From Chloroflexota bacterium (GTDB lineage: Bacteria > Chloroflexota > Limnocylindria > Limnocylindrales > CSP1-4): a DNA stretch of 64,000 bases. Positions 24,344-32,513 of the stretch are shown piece by piece. A model generated the notes under the pieces. It worked only from the letters and a program-made list of their open reading frames with translations. It was not told the origin of the DNA and searched no databases. The translations under genes were made by a program, and so were the position numbers. The stretch is taken from the NCBI GenBank assembly GCA_004297395.1, contig SCUO01000074.1:1-64000 (forward strand). Reading direction: 5' to 3'. Within the stretch, counting starts at the first letter, position 1; every line of letters begins with the position of its first letter.

Positions 24344-25834
24344 TCAGGCTCGGCCGATGCTCGCGGCAACCGGCGCGACCGGCGCCTCGTCCGGGCGCCC
24401 CCCGGGTCGTGCACCCGGGGCGGTCCGTCGGGCGATGCGGCGGCGGAGCCGGAGTGTTCGGCGGACGAGGTCCCGCTCGAGGCGGGCGTCGGGCCGGCCC
24501 AGGAACCGCCGTCGCTCGACGAAGCGAAGGGCGGCCAGCGTTGCGGCCAGCGCGGCCTCGGGGTCCCGGCGACGGTGCTCGCGGAGCTTGGCGATCTCGA
24601 TCCAGGCGAGCGCCCCGAGCGTGCCGCCCGCGTCGGCGACCGCCAGCCAGGCCGTCTCCGCCTCGGCGTATCGGCCGAGCCGCCGAAGGAGGCGCGCCCG
24701 CTCGGTGGCCAGGCGCGACGGCGTCCACGCCGCGTCCATCCGGGGCGTGGCCTCGACTCGCCATGCAGCGGCCTCGCCGCCCCGCCCGTGGCGTCCCCCG
24801 AAGTCCGGTCGCCGGCGCGGTGACCACCATGGGTCGAGCTCCTCGCGGACGAGGTGCGGCTCCGGGCGGACGACGGGGATTGGCGCCGGCGGGACGTCCC
24901 GCGGAGCCACCGGCCCGCCGGCGATCGCGGCGTCGACGCAGGCGAGGGCCTCGTCGAAACGCTGGTGGGCGCTGAAGGCACGGGCCAGCCCGGCGAGATC
25001 ACCGGCCGGGGCCTCGAACCGGGCGGCCGTGTCAGCCAGGCGCTCGTCGACGTGGGCCAGCAGTCTGGCGAGGGAGCGGACATCCTCGTCGTTGTGGCGG
25101 ACGATCTCGATGAGCCGGGCCGGCTCGCCGTCACGAAGGAACTGGAGGTACCGGGCCGGGATCTCCCAGCCTTCGACGTCCCGATGCCGCCGATGGCCCA
25201 GGAGCTCGATCTCCGCCGTCTGGAGGCGGGCATCCGGCATCCGGTGCCGGAAGAGGCGGCGGACCACCGGCAGCAGGTCGAGGTGGCCGGCGTGGGCCGG
25301 GGCCCCGGAGCGGGCCATCCGGTAACGAGCCACGAGCAGCGGCCAGTCGAAGCCGCGGCCGTTGTAGGTCACCAGCCACGATCCGGCCGGGATCATCGCC
25401 CGCAGGGCATCGAGGAGGGCCGGCTCGTCGGCGTGGTCCGGAAGGAGGAGTTGGGCCTGCCGAAACCGCCGGCCCTCCCACCACCCGAGCCCGACGAGGA
25501 AGGCCAGCGTCCCGGCGGCGGTGGCGAGCCCGGTTGTCTCCGTGTCCAGGCACAGGAGCGGCACGTCCGGCGGCGGCTGGCCGGGCAGCCGGGCGAGCCG
25601 CTCGCGATCGAGGGGAACGACGTCGCCCCGGCCCTCGACCCGGACGAACGAGCCGGTCGGCGTCCGGATCAGCTCGCCGTCCACCTCCGCCGCAAGTCGC
25701 TCTGCTGCCACGGTCGCGCGCCGGGTACGGTCGGCTACGGCACTCCGATCGACCTCGCCCCGGCCCGGGCCGCCCTCGGGCGAAGCGAGTCCGAGCCGGA
25801 AGTTCGCGAGCCGGCGCTCGAGGGCGACGGTCAT
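24344..25834 (-). CDS. mrfB: YprB/MrfB-like DEDD exonuclease
   Basis: A 496-residue RNase H-fold exonuclease. In Bacillus subtilis the YprA/YprB pair (MrfA/MrfB) repairs mitomycin C damage, with MrfB as the nuclease. The DEDDh set is visible: Asp and Glu in LLCLDTETTGLATAAGT (about residues 92-108), Asp in LVTYNGRGFDWPLLVARY (about 152-169), and His/Asp in IVRHNDEDVRSLARLL. The C-terminal half is Arg-rich and helical, reading like TPR-type repeats (RLGRYAEAETAWLAVADAGG, REHRRRDPEAALAATLAALR), longer than in Bacillus. The ATG lies 4 bases after the mrfA stop, so the two form an operon. Confidence 0.88.
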   Translation of the reverse strand: MTVALERRLANFRLGLASPEGGPGRGEVDRSAVADRTRRATVAAERLAAEVDGELIRTPTGSFVRVEGRGDVVPLDRERLARLPGQPPPDVPLLCLDTETTGLATAAGTLAFLVGLGWWEGRRFRQAQLLLPDHADEPALLDALRAMIPAGSWLVTYNGRGFDWPLLVARYRMARSGAPAHAGHLDLLPVVRRLFRHRMPDARLQTAEIELLGHRRHRDVEGWEIPARYLQFLRDGEPARLIEIVRHNDEDVRSLARLLAHVDERLADTAARFEAPAGDLAGLARAFSAHQRFDEALACVDAAIAGGPVAPRDVPPAPIPVVRPEPHLVREELDPWWSPRRRPDFGGRHGRGGEAAAWRVEATPRMDAAWTPSRLATERARLLRRLGRYAEAETAWLAVADAGGTLGALAWIEIAKLREHRRRDPEAALAATLAALRFVERRRFLGRPDARLERDLVRRTLRLRRRIARRTAPGARPGGRPDEAPVAPVAASIGRA

Positions 25835-25838
25835 CGGC

Positions 25839-28184
25839 TCAGGCCACCCGGGCCTCGGCGGCCGGCATCGACGAACCGGGTGCCGCCGCCGCACCGAGGG
25901 TTCGCAGCAGCCGGAGCGCGAGGGCCTTGGCGTCGACCTCGGGATCGAGTCGCGGTCCCGTGCAGGCCGGGCAGCCACTGTCGCAGGGGCAGGCCTCGAC
26001 CAGCCCGGCCGCACCCACGACCAGCTCGTCATGGCGGGCCCAGAGCCGCTCCGACAGGCCGACCCCGCCGGGCATCGCCTCGTACAGGTAGATCGTGGGC
26101 GATTCCTGGTGGGGCGAGCGGACCTGGCTGACGAGCCCGAGATCCCGGGGATCGACCATGAGCAGGACGGCCGCCACGGCCTGGAGCGCCCGCCCCGCCC
26201 CGACCAGCGCGACGTCCAGGTCATCGCGTCGCCAGGCGTCGCGACCGCGATCGGGGCCGGTCGCGACATCGGCCGTCACCCAGTACGCGGTCGTCTGGAG
26301 CTCCAGCTCGGGCAGGTCGATGGGACCCCAGCCGACGTTCTCGTCCGTCCCGAACTTCAGCTTCTTGAAGAGCGTCACCAGGCTCGCGACCATGACCTCG
26401 CCATGGACCCGCCGGCCGCCCGTGGCCGGCGCCTCGGCGAAGACGTCGAGCGGTTTGAGCGTCACCGCCCGGTTGGCATACGTGTAGTGGTCGACATCGA
26501 CCTTGTGGACGTAGGCCTTGCGCTCGTGCCACTCGAGCCGGTCGACGTAGTACTGCACCGATTCGTGGATGTAGATCGCCCGCTCGTGGACGAGGACCTG
26601 GGCCGAGAAGAGATCCACCTCGCCGAGGACCCGCGGCCGGTTCGGCGTCGTGTCGATGATCACGACGTTCTCCGGGGCCGCCGCCCGGAGGCTGACCTCC
26701 GAGGCCGGGAAGTTCTCGGAGCTCCAGTACCAGCGGCCGTCCCCGGCCTGGCGGACGTGGCCCTCCTCGCCGAGGAAGGCGAGGAGATCGTCGGCCGGGG
26801 CCGGCCCGAAGACCTCGCCCGGCTCGAAGGGCATCTCGAACGTCGCGCAGCGAAGGTGGGCCAGCAGGACGTGGAGGTTGTCCGGATCGCAGCGGGCCTC
26901 CTCGGGCGAGCGCTCGAGGAGGAACTCGGGATGGTGGATCACGTACTGGTCGACGGGCGAGGCCGAGGCGACGAGAATCCCGACCGACGGGTCGAGCCGC
27001 CGACCCGCCCGCCCCAGCTGCTGCCAGGTGCCCGCGACCGAGCCCGGGTACCCCGCCAGGACCGAGACGTCGAGCGAGCCGATGTCCACGCCCAGCTCGA
27101 GAGCGTTCGTCGAGACGACGCCGAGGATCTCGCCGTCGCGAAGGCCCCGCTCGATGGAGCGGCGCTCGGTGGGCAGGTAGCCGCCCCGGTAGCCGCGGAT
27201 CCGTGACCGCGGCCCGAGGTGCTCGCGGAGCGATTCGCGCAGCCCCGTCAGGAGGATCTCGACGGCGACCCGGGCCTTGCCGAAGACGATCGTCTGGCGG
27301 CCGGCGCGGATGAACGGCAGGGCCCAGCGCTGAGCATGCGAGAGCGCGGACGCCCGCGCCCCGGTCGCGACGTCCAGGATCGGCGGGTTGACGAGCAGGA
27401 CGTGGCGTTCGCCACGCGGGGCGCCGTTGCGGTTGACGAGGCGGGCCGGCCGCCCGGTGAGCTGCGCGGCGAGCTCGGCCGGGTTCCCGATCGTGGCCGA
27501 GGCGCAGACGATGACCGGGTTCGAGCCGTAGTGGCGGCACAGCCGAAGGAGCCGCCGGAGGACGTTCGCGACGTGGCTCCCGAACACGCCCCGGTACGTG
27601 TGAAGCTCGTCGATGACGATGACCCGGACCTGCTCGAAGAGCTGGAACCACTTCGTGTGATGCGGCAGGATCGCCGAGTGGAGCATGTCCGGGTTCGTGA
27701 CGACGACCTGGCCGGCGGTCCGGATCGCCGAGCGGATGGGCGCCGGGGTGTCCCCGTCATAGGTCGCCACGGCGATCTGGAGCGAGCTGGCCAGCGCCTG
27801 GCCGGCGAACTCCGCGACCTGGTCCTGGCCGAGGGCCTTGGTGGGGAAGAGGAACAGGGCCCGGGCAGAAGGGTCGTCGGCCAGCGCCTGGAGGACCGGC
27901 AGCGTGTAGCACAGCGTCTTGCCCGAGGCCGTCGGGGTCACGACGACGACGTCCTCGCCGGCATGGACGGCCTCGATCGCCTCGGCCTGGTGTCGATAGA
28001 GGCTCTCGATGCCCCGGCTCCGAAGCCCGCCCACGATCCGCGCGTCGAGCCAGTCCGGGAACGGCACGCTGTCTGCGGGTCGTTCCGGCAGGACCTCGTG
28101 ATGGACGACCGCCGATCGCAGCGACGGCTCCTCGAGAAGCCTCGACAGGACGGCGGCCGTGGTGGCGGGGGCATAGGTGCGCAT
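25839..28184 (-). CDS. mrfA: YprA/MrfA-like SF2 DNA helicase with DUF1998 four-Cys domain
   Basis: A 781-residue 3'-5' SF2 helicase of the Hrq1/MrfA group, which works with MrfB in repair of crosslink-type DNA damage. Motifs: RHQAEAIEAVHAGEDVVV (Q-like), TPTASGKTLCY (Walker A, about residues 83-93), IVIDELHTYRG (DELH box), CASATIGNP (III), VSTNALELGVDIGSLD and GRAGRRL (V-VI). The C-terminal DUF1998 region carries Cys-x-Cys-x4-Cys-x2-Cys in EACPCDSGCPACTG (about 730-742), a metal-binding site typical of MrfA. The ATG at 28184 is fixed by GGGAG 8 bases upstream. A GAAC-N4-GTTC box lies 26 bases before the start, pointing to SOS-type control. Confidence 0.93.
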   Translation of the reverse strand: MRTYAPATTAAVLSRLLEEPSLRSAVVHHEVLPERPADSVPFPDWLDARIVGGLRSRGIESLYRHQAEAIEAVHAGEDVVVVTPTASGKTLCYTLPVLQALADDPSARALFLFPTKALGQDQVAEFAGQALASSLQIAVATYDGDTPAPIRSAIRTAGQVVVTNPDMLHSAILPHHTKWFQLFEQVRVIVIDELHTYRGVFGSHVANVLRRLLRLCRHYGSNPVIVCASATIGNPAELAAQLTGRPARLVNRNGAPRGERHVLLVNPPILDVATGARASALSHAQRWALPFIRAGRQTIVFGKARVAVEILLTGLRESLREHLGPRSRIRGYRGGYLPTERRSIERGLRDGEILGVVSTNALELGVDIGSLDVSVLAGYPGSVAGTWQQLGRAGRRLDPSVGILVASASPVDQYVIHHPEFLLERSPEEARCDPDNLHVLLAHLRCATFEMPFEPGEVFGPAPADDLLAFLGEEGHVRQAGDGRWYWSSENFPASEVSLRAAAPENVVIIDTTPNRPRVLGEVDLFSAQVLVHERAIYIHESVQYYVDRLEWHERKAYVHKVDVDHYTYANRAVTLKPLDVFAEAPATGGRRVHGEVMVASLVTLFKKLKFGTDENVGWGPIDLPELELQTTAYWVTADVATGPDRGRDAWRRDDLDVALVGAGRALQAVAAVLLMVDPRDLGLVSQVRSPHQESPTIYLYEAMPGGVGLSERLWARHDELVVGAAGLVEACPCDSGCPACTGPRLDPEVDAKALALRLLRTLGAAAAPGSSMPAAEARVA

Positions 28185-28209
28185 GACGTCGGCTCCCAGG
28201 CTCAATACA

Positions 28210-28221
28210 GAACGTCCGTTC
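28210..28221. promoter_or_regulatory. LexA-type SOS box GAAC-GTCC-GTTC upstream of mrfA
   Basis: Exact GAAC-N4-GTTC core as in the LexA boxes of Bacillus and Actinobacteria, 26 bases upstream of the mrfA start codon, a position suited to block transcription. It is the only such core I found in an intergenic region of this window. That the host LexA uses this motif is inferred. Confidence 0.55.
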
Positions 28222-28257
28222 GATTGACGGCAGCATAGCCGAGCCTGCAACCGCGGC

Positions 28258-28276
28258 GTGCCACCTCGTGTGGCAC
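28258..28276. promoter_or_regulatory. Dyad GTGCCA-N7-TGGCAC between mrfA and the FtsB-like gene
   Basis: Same arms and spacer length as the dyad at 7750-7768, here with CCTCGTG between the arms. It lies 73 bases upstream of mrfA and 58 bases upstream of the divergent FtsB-like gene, so a regulator bound here could act on either. Confidence 0.45.
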
Positions 28277-28297
28277 ACGGCACAGGTCAGACGGCGG

Positions 28298-28327
28298 TTG
28301 ACACACCGGTAACAACGTAGCTACGCT
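28298..28327 (+). promoter_or_regulatory. Promoter of the FtsB-like gene: TTGACA-N18-TACGCT
   Basis: The best sigma-70-type promoter in the window: -35 TTGACA at 28298-28303 and -10 TACGCT at 28322-28327, 18 bases apart. The -10 ends 7 bases before the ATG at 28335, again pointing to a leaderless or nearly leaderless transcript. Confidence 0.6.
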
Positions 28328-28334
28328 CGGCGCC

Positions 28335-28997
28335 ATGCCAGACGCAGACGCTCGGGAGCCGCTCGAGGGGACGCCCGCTTCGGCGCCCGCGCCCGCGACG
28401 CCGGGGCCCGCGACCTCGCCACGGGAATCCCGCTCCGGCGCGTCCGGAAGCGGGCCGGCGCGCGATCTCGCGGCGGTCCCGTCGTTCCTCCGGAGCCGGC
28501 TCGGCCGCGGCGGCGCGGCGACGGAGGGATCCACGCCGATCGTCCCGCGCCCGCCTGCCTCGACCAGTCCGGAGGCGCCCCTTGTCCAGAGCGTCGCCGC
28601 GCTGCCGATGATCAGCATCGCGCCCCGCCGGGTCATCATCGTCGGGGCGACGATCCTGCTGGCCTGGCTCATCGTGTCCTTCGGACGCCAGGTTGCCGAG
28701 GCCTCGGCCTCGTCCACCCGGGCCGAGGAGCTCCGGGCCGCCAACGCGGCCCTGGCCGCGGAGGTCGCCGCGATGGAGCTCGAGCTCCAGGTCATCCAGG
28801 ACCACCGCTACATCAGCCAGGCCGCCCGAGCCTTCCGCCTGGGCACACCAGGCGAGATCCCGTTCGCCCTCGAGGCGGACGCGCCGCCGCTCGCCGCCGA
28901 CGCGCCCGGTTCGGCCGCGAACCGGCTCGGCGCGGAGACGGCATCGATGAGCCCGCTCGAGCGCTGGCTCGACCTCCTCTTCGGGCCCGGCGACTGA
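28335..28997 (+). CDS. FtsB/DivIC-like septum formation initiator family protein
   Basis: A 220-residue bitopic membrane protein. A long Pro/Ala/Ser-rich cytosolic N-terminus (about residues 1-95) precedes one membrane helix (RRVIIVGATILLAWLIVSFG, about 97-116). A coiled coil follows (STRAEELRAANAALAAEVAAMELELQV, split by positions about 125-152), then RYISQAARAFRLGTPGEIPF. The helix-coiled coil-RLGxPGE order is that of FtsB/DivIC divisome linkers, in which the last motif contacts FtsL and FtsQ. The N-terminal extension is unusually long. It is divergent from the mrfAB repair operon and shares its promoter region. Confidence 0.8.
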   Translation: MPDADAREPLEGTPASAPAPATPGPATSPRESRSGASGSGPARDLAAVPSFLRSRLGRGGAATEGSTPIVPRPPASTSPEAPLVQSVAALPMISIAPRRVIIVGATILLAWLIVSFGRQVAEASASSTRAEELRAANAALAAEVAAMELELQVIQDHRYISQAARAFRLGTPGEIPFALEADAPPLAADAPGSAANRLGAETASMSPLERWLDLLFGPGD

Positions 28998-29069
28998 CCG
29001 ACGGGCGCGGACGCGCCCGGCCCAACCGACGAACATTCGATCGCCGTCCGACGCGGCCCGCGGCGGAGG

Positions 29070-29075
29070 TATCCT
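29070..29075 (+). promoter_or_regulatory. -10 candidate TATCCT for the nfeD-flotillin operon
   Basis: TATCCT lies 69 bases before the GTG at 29145. Here the gene has a leader with a good GAGAGGGAG ribosome site, in contrast to the leaderless-type starts elsewhere. Confidence 0.4.
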
Positions 29076-29144
29076 GACCACGCCGGCCAGCCGACCGCCT
29101 GTGGCGGCTGATCGTCCCGCGCCGTCGCGAGAGGGAGTCAGCGC

Positions 29145-29705
29145 GTGCCCACGATCACGATCCCGATCGAGGACCTCGTCTTCGTCCTCGCCACGCTCGT
29201 CGGCGCCGGCCTGCTCCTCGTCACCGTCCTGGTCGACGACATCCTTGGCGGGATCCTGGACTCCTTCAATGTCGGCTTCGACATCGGCGGTGTGTCGCTC
29301 ATGCCACCGCTCCTTGCCTTCATCGCCATGTTCGGCGTCGGCGGACTGTTCGCGACCCAGGTCTTCGACATCCACGGCGGTCAGGCGGCCCTCGTCGGGG
29401 TCGGCTTCGGGGGCGTCGGCTTTGGCGTGGCCTACGGCATGTTCCGGGCCCTCCGACGCGCCGAGGGGACCCGGCCGTTCTCCGTGACCGACCTCGTCGG
29501 CCATGAGGCCTCGGTGAGCGTCGCCATCCCGGCCGGGCGCCTCGGTACCGTCTACGTCCGGGCCGAGGGCCAGACCCACGAGATCGCGGCGACGGCCGCG
29601 ATCGACATCGTCGCCGGCACCGCCGTCCGGATCACCGGCGTCGCCGGCACCGGTCTCGTCGTCGAGCCGCTCGCCACGCCCGCCAGCACGTCATCGGCAA
29701 CCTGA
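29145..29705 (+). CDS. NfeD-like membrane protein, short type (OB fold)
   Basis: A 186-residue protein of the short NfeD class that pairs with flotillins. Membrane segments lie at about residues 10-28 (LVFVLATLVGAGLLLVTVL) and 50-110 (two or three Gly-rich helices through MPPLLAFIAMFGVGGLFA and GFGGVGFGVAYGMF). The C-terminal OB-fold domain (VGHEASVSVAIPAGRLGTVY, AAIDIVAGTAVRITGVAGTGLVVEPL) is where short NfeD proteins are thought to meet their SPFH partner. The GTG start has GAGAGGGAG 6-14 bases upstream. The partner flotillin begins 29 bases downstream. Confidence 0.85.
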   Translation: MPTITIPIEDLVFVLATLVGAGLLLVTVLVDDILGGILDSFNVGFDIGGVSLMPPLLAFIAMFGVGGLFATQVFDIHGGQAALVGVGFGGVGFGVAYGMFRALRRAEGTRPFSVTDLVGHEASVSVAIPAGRLGTVYVRAEGQTHEIAATAAIDIVAGTAVRITGVAGTGLVVEPLATPASTSSAT

Positions 29706-29734
29706 GATCGATCGCCACCTGAGGGAGAGGAACC

Positions 29735-31810
29735 GTGCCTGACTTCGGCAGACTGTTCGACATCGTCGGGGGCGGCGTCATCCCGGTCCTGCTCGTCGTC
29801 GTCGTCCTCGTCCTCGTGGTTGCGTACCTCGGCAGCCGCTACAAGGTCGCCGGCGCGAACGAGGCGCTCATCATCAGCGGCCGCCGCGAGCGCGGCCCGG
29901 CCGGCGAGCAGGGTCTCAAGGTGGTGCGTGGGCAGGGCGTCATCGTCCTGCCCCTCGTGAACAAGGTCGGCCGGCTCCACCTCTCCGCCCGCCAGATCAA
30001 CGTCCAGCTGTCGGACGCGGTCACGAAGCAGGGCATCAAGTGCGCCGTCCAGGGCGTGGCCACGGTCAAGATCGGCAGCGACGAGGAGTCCATCCGGGCC
30101 GCCGCCGAGCGGTTCCTCGAGCGTGAGGACCAGATCGATTCGATCGTCAAGAACGTCCTCGAGGGCTCCCTCCGCTCGATCGTCGGGACGCTGACCGTCG
30201 AGGAGCTCAACTACGACCGGGCCAAGTTCCAGCAGGAGGTCCAGAGTGCCGCCCGAAGCGACCTCGCGACGTCCGGCCTGACGATCGACAACTTCACCAT
30301 CCAGGCGATCCGGGACGAGGTCGGCTACATGGACCTCATCGGCCAGCAGGAGACGGCCCGCCGCGAGCGCGACGCCCGGATGGCCAAGGCCACCGCGGAC
30401 CAGGAGGCCGCGGTCCGGGAGGCTGAAGCCCAGCAGGTCAAGCTGAACGCGGCGCGCGACGTCTCGCTCCGCCAGGCCGAGATCGAGGCCCTGACCGCCG
30501 CGGCCAACGCCAAGGCCGCCCAATCCGGGCCGTTGGCCCAGGCCGAGGCGACCCAGGAGGTGACCCGCAAGCAGACCGAGCTGGCCCAGCTCGAGGCGGC
30601 GCGGAAGCAGCAGGAGCTCATCACCTCGACGATCCGGCCGGCCGAGGCCGAGGCCGAGGCGGTCGTCAAGCGAGCCGAAGGCGAGAAGCTGGCCAGGATC
30701 GCCGCCGCCCAGGCGGACGCCGAGCGGGTCAAGCTGGCCGGCCAGGCCGAGGCCTCGATCCAGGTCACGAAGGGCGAGGCCCAGGCCCGGGTCACCCTCG
30801 TGAACGCCGAGTCGGTCGCCAAGCAGACGACCCTCGAAGGCAACGCCGAGGCGGGGATCGTCCTTTCGAAGGGCGAGGCAGAAGCCAAGGCCCTGGCCCT
30901 CCGGGCCGAGGCCTACCGCCAGTTCAACGAAGCCGCGATCATCCAGACCGTCCTCTCGATGCTGCCCGAGATCGTCCGGGCCGCGGCCGAGCCGATGGCC
31001 AACATCGACAACCTGACGATCCTCTCGAGCGATGGCGCCTCGGAGATGGTCAAGAACACCACCCGGACGGTGGCCGAGGCCAGCGCGACCGTGAAGGGCC
31101 TGACCGGGATCGATGTGCCGGCCCTGCTCGGCGGGGCCCTCGGCGGCTCCCGCGGCGGCGGCGGTGGCGAGGGCGGCGGCTCTCGAGGCAGCGGCGGAAC
31201 CGGTGGCGGCGGCGGAACCCCGCGACCGCGAGCCCCCAGGGCCCCGACCGGCGGGCGAGGTGCACCCGCTCCGGCTTCGGCCGCCGGGAGCGCCACAACC
31301 CCGCCAACCACGGCGGACGCAGGGGCTGACGGCGTCGGCGGTGCCGTACCCGAGGTTGCACCGGAGATCGATCCCGCGGCGGCATTTGCCCGCGCATCGG
31401 AGGCCATGGCCCGAGCCGGCCGCTCGACCCCTGCCGGCGCCGCAGGCGCCGCGAGTGCATCCGAGGCCAACGCGGCAACCGAGGCGCGAGCCTCGACGAC
31501 GGCGGCCGCCCCATCCGCGCCGGCCCCGGCCCGGCCGGCAGCCTCGACACCGTTGCCGGCCGTCGGGCGGCTGAGCCGTGAATCGTCGCTCGACGAGGCG
31601 GCCGCGGCGCTCGCCGGCGACCTCCGGGCCGTGCCCGGCATCGAGCGCTTCGGCCGGATGCGCCTGGCCGAGCTGGAGCGGACCGGGCCGCGCCCGCTCC
31701 GGACGATGTGGCGCATCGCCCGCGACCAGCTCGACGAGCGCTACGGTCAGCTGACGATCGGCGAGATCATCGACCGCTACAAGGGCGGCGGCACCTCCGC
31801 CAGCGCCTGA
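29735..31810 (+). CDS. floT: Flotillin-like SPFH protein with long C-terminal extension
   Basis: Membrane-scaffolding SPFH/flotillin protein of functional membrane microdomains, 691 residues against a usual 430-550. A membrane-embedded segment (about residues 14-32) precedes the SPFH domain (about 33-200: NEALIISGRRERGPAGEQGLKVVRGQG, DAVTKQGIKCAVQGVATVKIG). The flotillin stalk follows (about 205-420), rich in EA, KAEGE and QAEAEA steps that form a long coiled coil. The end is new: a Gly-rich stretch (about 465-495), an Ala/Pro-rich linker, then a helical domain (about 615-685, SLDEAAAALAGDLRAVPGIE, MWRIARDQLDERYGQLTIGE). The GTG start has GAGGGAGAGG upstream. Partner NfeD is directly before it. 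Confidence 0.88.
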   Translation: MPDFGRLFDIVGGGVIPVLLVVVVLVLVVAYLGSRYKVAGANEALIISGRRERGPAGEQGLKVVRGQGVIVLPLVNKVGRLHLSARQINVQLSDAVTKQGIKCAVQGVATVKIGSDEESIRAAAERFLEREDQIDSIVKNVLEGSLRSIVGTLTVEELNYDRAKFQQEVQSAARSDLATSGLTIDNFTIQAIRDEVGYMDLIGQQETARRERDARMAKATADQEAAVREAEAQQVKLNAARDVSLRQAEIEALTAAANAKAAQSGPLAQAEATQEVTRKQTELAQLEAARKQQELITSTIRPAEAEAEAVVKRAEGEKLARIAAAQADAERVKLAGQAEASIQVTKGEAQARVTLVNAESVAKQTTLEGNAEAGIVLSKGEAEAKALALRAEAYRQFNEAAIIQTVLSMLPEIVRAAAEPMANIDNLTILSSDGASEMVKNTTRTVAEASATVKGLTGIDVPALLGGALGGSRGGGGGEGGGSRGSGGTGGGGGTPRPRAPRAPTGGRGAPAPASAAGSATTPPTTADAGADGVGGAVPEVAPEIDPAAAFARASEAMARAGRSTPAGAAGAASASEANAATEARASTTAAAPSAPAPARPAASTPLPAVGRLSRESSLDEAAAALAGDLRAVPGIERFGRMRLAELERTGPRPLRTMWRIARDQLDERYGQLTIGEIIDRYKGGGTSASA

Positions 31811-31839
31811 AACACGGCGGGCCGATCCGAGGACGGGCG

Positions 31840-32331
31840 ATGGCCAGCGAGTACGAGCGGATCCTCGAGGAGAACGCGCGCTTCACCGAGGCGTATGACC
31901 GGTCGGCCTTGACCGCGGCGCCGCTGACCGGGATCGCGATCCTCGCCTGCATGGACGCCCGGATCGATGTCGAGGACGCGCTCGGCCTGCGGGTCGGGGA
32001 CGCCCACATCATCCGCAATGCCGGCGGCTTCGCCACCCAGGACGCGATCCGCTCGCTCGTCGTGAGCCAGCAGCTGCTGGGGACGCGGGAGATCCTCGTC
32101 ATCGCCCACACCGGCTGCGGTCTCCACGGCGCCGACGAGGCCGTGATCCGGGGCCGCGTCGCGGCGACGACCCATCACCAGACGGATCTCGTGTTCGGGG
32201 CCTTCGCCGACCTCGAGGCGATGGTCCGCGAGCAGGTCCGCGTCCTCCGCGCCCGGCCCGACCTGCTTCGGGTGCCGGTCCACGGCCTGGTCTACGACGT
32301 GGCCACCGGTCGGCTGAGCCCGGTGGAATGA
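31840..32331 (+). CDS. Beta-class carbonic anhydrase, compact type
   Basis: Zinc enzyme interconverting CO2 and bicarbonate. The 163-residue protein has the beta-class ligands Cys37 in LACMDARID (with the Asp39-Arg41 dyad), His90 and Cys93 in IAHTGCGLHG, and the IIRNAGGFATQDAIRSL block. It belongs to the short group common in Gram-positive and mycobacterial genomes. The ATG at 31840 has GAGGA 6 bases upstream. It follows the flotillin stop by 29 bases, so it is probably the last gene of the NfeD-flotillin operon, an unusual partner. It could supply bicarbonate for carboxylases. Confidence 0.9.
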   Translation: MASEYERILEENARFTEAYDRSALTAAPLTGIAILACMDARIDVEDALGLRVGDAHIIRNAGGFATQDAIRSLVVSQQLLGTREILVIAHTGCGLHGADEAVIRGRVAATTHHQTDLVFGAFADLEAMVREQVRVLRARPDLLRVPVHGLVYDVATGRLSPVE

Positions 32332-32411
32332 CAGCGCCGGGACCGGCGCTCGGAGCGGCACGCGAGCGCCCGGCGACTGTCAGGGAGATCGGTCGGGCGG
32401 AGCGCCTGCGG

Positions 32412-32417
32412 TAGAAT
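32412..32417 (+). promoter_or_regulatory. -10 box of the tRNA gene
   Basis: TAGAAT ends 9 bases before the mature 5' end of the tRNA at 32427, so transcription would start just upstream of the tRNA. No clear -35. Confidence 0.5.
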
Positions 32418-32426
32418 GCCGCCCGA

Positions 32427-32501
32427 GGCGGAGTAGCTCAGTGGTAGAGCAGGGGACTCATAAGCCCTTGGTCACAGGTTCAAATCCTGTCTCCGCTACC
32501 A
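32427..32501 (+). tRNA. tRNA-Met (anticodon CAU)
   Basis: Cloverleaf folds by eye. Acceptor arm is GGCGGAG with CTCCGCT; D arm is GCTC/GAGC; the anticodon loop CTCATAA holds CAT at 32459-32461; the T arm is built on ACAGG and CCTGT around the TTCAAAT loop; discriminator A and encoded CCA follow. The acceptor closes with a G-T wobble at 1:72 and the anticodon stem has an A-G mismatch next to the loop. It lacks the initiator pattern of three G-C pairs next to the anticodon loop, so it is elongator Met. A lysidine-modified tRNA-Ile2 with the same CAU anticodon cannot be excluded. Confidence 0.9.
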
Positions 32502-32513
32502 CCCGACATCGAC

